A stretch of 51,195 nucleotides of DNA from positions 1 to 51,195 of IMG/VR virus record IMGVR_UViG_3300025617_000033; one strand, given 5' to 3'. The stretch's first letter is position 1. Each line of letters starts with the position of its first letter. The stretch is from a virus. This document shows positions 48,991 through 51,195 of this stretch, one piece after another. The position numbers were made by a program, and so were the translations under genes. The notes under the pieces were generated by a model. That model was not told where the DNA came from. It was given only the letters and a program-made list of their open reading frames with translations, and made no database searches.

Positions 48991-51195
48991 TTACATAAAT
49001 GCTCCTAAGCCTTGATCGGCTTGATTTTCAAAGTCAATTGGTAAACCATCGTTTTTTCTTTGGCTTATCATTTCACTTTGCTGTGTTGCTTGTATTTTTG
49101 TTCTTTTATCTTTACGATCTTCTTTAAAAGTTTCTTTTTGATTAACAACCTGCATTTCCATTTGCTTAAGCTGCATATCATATTGAAACTGTCTTTCCAT
49201 TTCTTGCTGCTTTATAAACGAGGCTTGTTCCATTTTCTTAATGTCCATAGCTGTTTTAGCTTGTTCTAGCTGAACTTTAGAACCAGATATAGCTTCTTGT
49301 TTTTGAACTTCTGCCATAGCTGTTCTTTCAGCTGTTTGAGCTTGTGCATCTGCTTGTGCAGCAATATTAGCTTGTTGGTTAGCTTGATCTCTTTCCATTT
49401 TAACCTTACGCTTAATTTTAAGCATTTGATTAGCTAATTTTAAATTTTTAATTTGACGTATATCAATAGCGTCTTCAAGATCAATACCACCTGATTGTAA
49501 AGCAACTTGTATGTTTTGCTCTAATTGAGCTTTTTCTTCTTCATCTGGTTCTAGCTCTAAGAAAATACCAAAATCGTGTAAATTTAAATCTACAATTTCA
49601 TCTAGTGATTTTATATTGTAATTAGATATAGAGTTTTGTAACGATGCTCTTGTTAGTGGAAATCTTAAAGCGTCAGCTATTTTAAGAGAAACGTTCTCTG
49701 CTAGTTTAAGAGTTAAAAACAAACTAGACTGAACAATATGTCTAGTAGCTACGTTAGATGCGTTAGCGGCTAACTTCTGTAATCCTACGAGAGTAGATTT
49801 ATCAGGAGTACTACCATCTCTAGCTTCATTAAGCCCTGTTACATCACGTATCATTTGTAAATAGTATTGATACGTTTGTATTAAGCTTTGTATTTTACCA
49901 TAACCATTAGAGCTACTAAGCTCTTGTATAGGTACTTTACCATGGTTCATTTCACCATCTTGCGTCAATGATCTACCAACTATAGAACCAGTTTGAAAAT
50001 ACATATTTAACGCCTCAGCTGGATTGTAGTTTGTACCATTACCAAGATCAACTTCAGCTAAACCGTCCATGTCAAGATAAACACCATCTGGAACCATTCT
50101 TGATAATACCTGTTGTAGTTTTAAGTGTGTTATTTGTATCATATCAGCAAAACCAATACATTTACTAACAACTGACTCTATTCTACCCTTGTACATTCTA
50201 GGCGCACAAATAGCATAATTCATAGCTACTTTAGTCGTGTCAGCGTAAGGTCTTGACATATTTTCTGCCAACTCCCACTTCAAAAGCGTGTCTGTACCTA
50301 AAACAACTGCTCCACTATATAGTACTTCTATAGTTCTTGACACTCTTTCAAACATATCACTTTCTGGTGGATTAAATGTATCAGGCTTTTCAATCGCCTT
50401 CATTAGTCCTTGATCTGTTTGTTTTATTTTAAAAACTTGATTGTGATAAGTTTTATAATCAAAGTACATAACCTGTACAGTGTTTTCATCGTAATCACCC
50501 CATCCAGTTATATATGATTTATTACCTGGCATATTTTGAATACGCTCAAGTTCTTTTTGAGATATATTTGGAAATTCTTTTTTTAACTCTGGAATTGTTA
50601 TAGCCTTTACTTCTCCTACGTAATATACATCTTCAAAATTAGGATCTTCTGTGTATGAATAAACCATATAAGCAGGGTCAACATAATCAACTTTAATTCC
50701 TTCTGATATATTAAAACTAGTTTTAGCAGCAGCAATACCTAGTACAGTTAAATCCATATTAAGTCTGCGTCTAACTAGATCATATTTGTTTTGGGCAAAA
50801 ACAGTAGATATACTTTCTTCTTCTGCTATTTCTATAGACTGCTTGTAACTTAATTGCATTTTAAGTTCTAGCTCTTCTTTAGATTCTGGAACGCTGCCAG
50901 GATCTGATGATTGGTGTAGATTTATACCTAACACCTCATTAACGCTTTGTATGTAGTCTTTAGCTACCATATCTTCATATAGCTTAGCAGCGTAATCAGT
51001 TCTTTTCTTTACTGACTGAGGATCTTGAGCATATGCTTTTATGTCATAGCTTTTCTTAGATATACCATTAACTACAATATCTACAAATTTAGATAAAATA
51101 GGTACTGGTTTCCAGTCTAAATTAAGATAAGATAAATCACCATTTATAGATAATTCATCTTTATATTTTTGTATTGATTGCTCACCTCGAGCATA
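48991..51195 (-). CDS. Portal protein (5' end off window)
   Basis: The frame is open from the window edge (51195) to the stop at 48991, 734 residues visible, start missing. The visible N-terminal part reads LDWKPVPILSKFVDIVVNGISKKSYDIKAYAQDPQSV, a hallmark of portal proteins from marine and Bacteroidetes phages. VDYVDPAYMVYSYTEDPNFEDVYYVGEV follows. The C-terminal end is a long Gln/Lys/Glu-rich helix (about 560-660 of the visible part, e.g. QANIAAQADAQAQTAERTAM), possibly a barrel-like or DNA-contacting tail. The portal is the dodecameric DNA entrance; terminase should lie just beyond the right edge. Confidence 0.85.
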   Translation of the reverse strand, partial: YARGEQSIQKYKDELSINGDLSYLNLDWKPVPILSKFVDIVVNGISKKSYDIKAYAQDPQSVKKRTDYAAKLYEDMVAKDYIQSVNEVLGINLHQSSDPGSVPESKEELELKMQLSYKQSIEIAEEESISTVFAQNKYDLVRRRLNMDLTVLGIAAAKTSFNISEGIKVDYVDPAYMVYSYTEDPNFEDVYYVGEVKAITIPELKKEFPNISQKELERIQNMPGNKSYITGWGDYDENTVQVMYFDYKTYHNQVFKIKQTDQGLMKAIEKPDTFNPPESDMFERVSRTIEVLYSGAVVLGTDTLLKWELAENMSRPYADTTKVAMNYAICAPRMYKGRIESVVSKCIGFADMIQITHLKLQQVLSRMVPDGVYLDMDGLAEVDLGNGTNYNPAEALNMYFQTGSIVGRSLTQDGEMNHGKVPIQELSSSNGYGKIQSLIQTYQYYLQMIRDVTGLNEARDGSTPDKSTLVGLQKLAANASNVATRHIVQSSLFLTLKLAENVSLKIADALRFPLTRASLQNSISNYNIKSLDEIVDLNLHDFGIFLELEPDEEEKAQLEQNIQVALQSGGIDLEDAIDIRQIKNLKLANQMLKIKRKVKMERDQANQQANIAAQADAQAQTAERTAMAEVQKQEAISGSKVQLEQAKTAMDIKKMEQASFIKQQEMERQFQYDMQLKQMEMQVVNQKETFKEDRKDKRTKIQATQQSEMISQRKNDGLPIDFENQADQGLGAFM

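Noticed and set aside
1-51195. CRISPR array, insertion sequence or integrase
   Set aside because: No regularly spaced short repeats with unique spacers, no transposase-like or tyrosine/serine recombinase-like protein in any frame. The seven P motifs are unevenly spaced promoter-like elements, not CRISPR repeats.

Overview
The window is an AT-rich (about one third G+C by eye) double-stranded DNA phage genome segment. It most likely comes from a tailed podovirus-type phage of a marine or aquatic Bacteroidetes (Flavobacteriia-like) host. The host is inferred from two things. Genes start in A/T-rich contexts such as 'aataactATG' with almost no Shine-Dalgarno sequence. One early gene (19173-19508) also carries a flavobacterial-style signal peptide ending in QAQ. 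The podovirus-like assignment rests on the order portal - scaffold - capsid - connector/tail-tubular-like proteins - large nozzle-like protein - Ala/Gln-rich internal protein - giant virion protein, with no sheath or tape-measure gene.

Layout. (i) 1-4535, minus strand: tail fibre/spike module, ending (off the window) in an S74-type intramolecular chaperone. (ii) 4536-5007: divergent non-coding control region. (iii) 5008-24931, plus strand: early and middle genes. First come about 30 tightly packed small ORFs of mostly unknown function, read through seven copies of a strictly spaced bipartite promoter-like motif. Then come DNA ligase, an HTH protein, a sigma-70-family factor, an Erf-like annealing protein, a RecE/ExoVIII-like nuclease, SSB-like protein, T7-gp4-like primase-helicase, a thymidylate-synthase-like enzyme, two MazG-type proteins, a PD-(D/E)XK endonuclease and class I ribonucleotide reductase (nrdB, nrdA). 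(iv) 24932-25018: bidirectional terminator between converging units. (v) 25019-51195, minus strand: late genes. In transcription order these run portal (cut by the window edge), scaffold-like, major capsid, head and tail proteins, a 1563-aa nozzle-like protein, a 2582-aa giant polyvalent protein, small basic proteins, holin-like protein and M15 endolysin.

How it fits together: the early genes supply nucleotides (RNR, TS-like, MazG, 5'-nucleotidase), recombination-dependent replication (Erf/exonuclease/SSB/ligase/primase-helicase) and transcription control (sigma factor, HTH protein). No DNA polymerase, RNA polymerase, terminase or integrase is visible here; they are either outside the window or supplied by the host.

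Most notable observations: (a) seven copies of TTACAAAYAAAAT-N12-GGATAATA with invariant spacing, all within the first 5.2 kb of the early region; (b) a 45-bp imperfect palindrome present three times, one copy overlapping the start codon of the HTH gene; (c) a giant virion-associated protein containing a sigma-region-2-like segment, an HExxH segment, and a HAD phosphatase apparently split by a P-loop kinase; (d) a GC-rich structured RNA candidate and a tRNA-like 3' end in the early region; (e) a partial duplication of the nrdA 5' end creating a separate small ORF.
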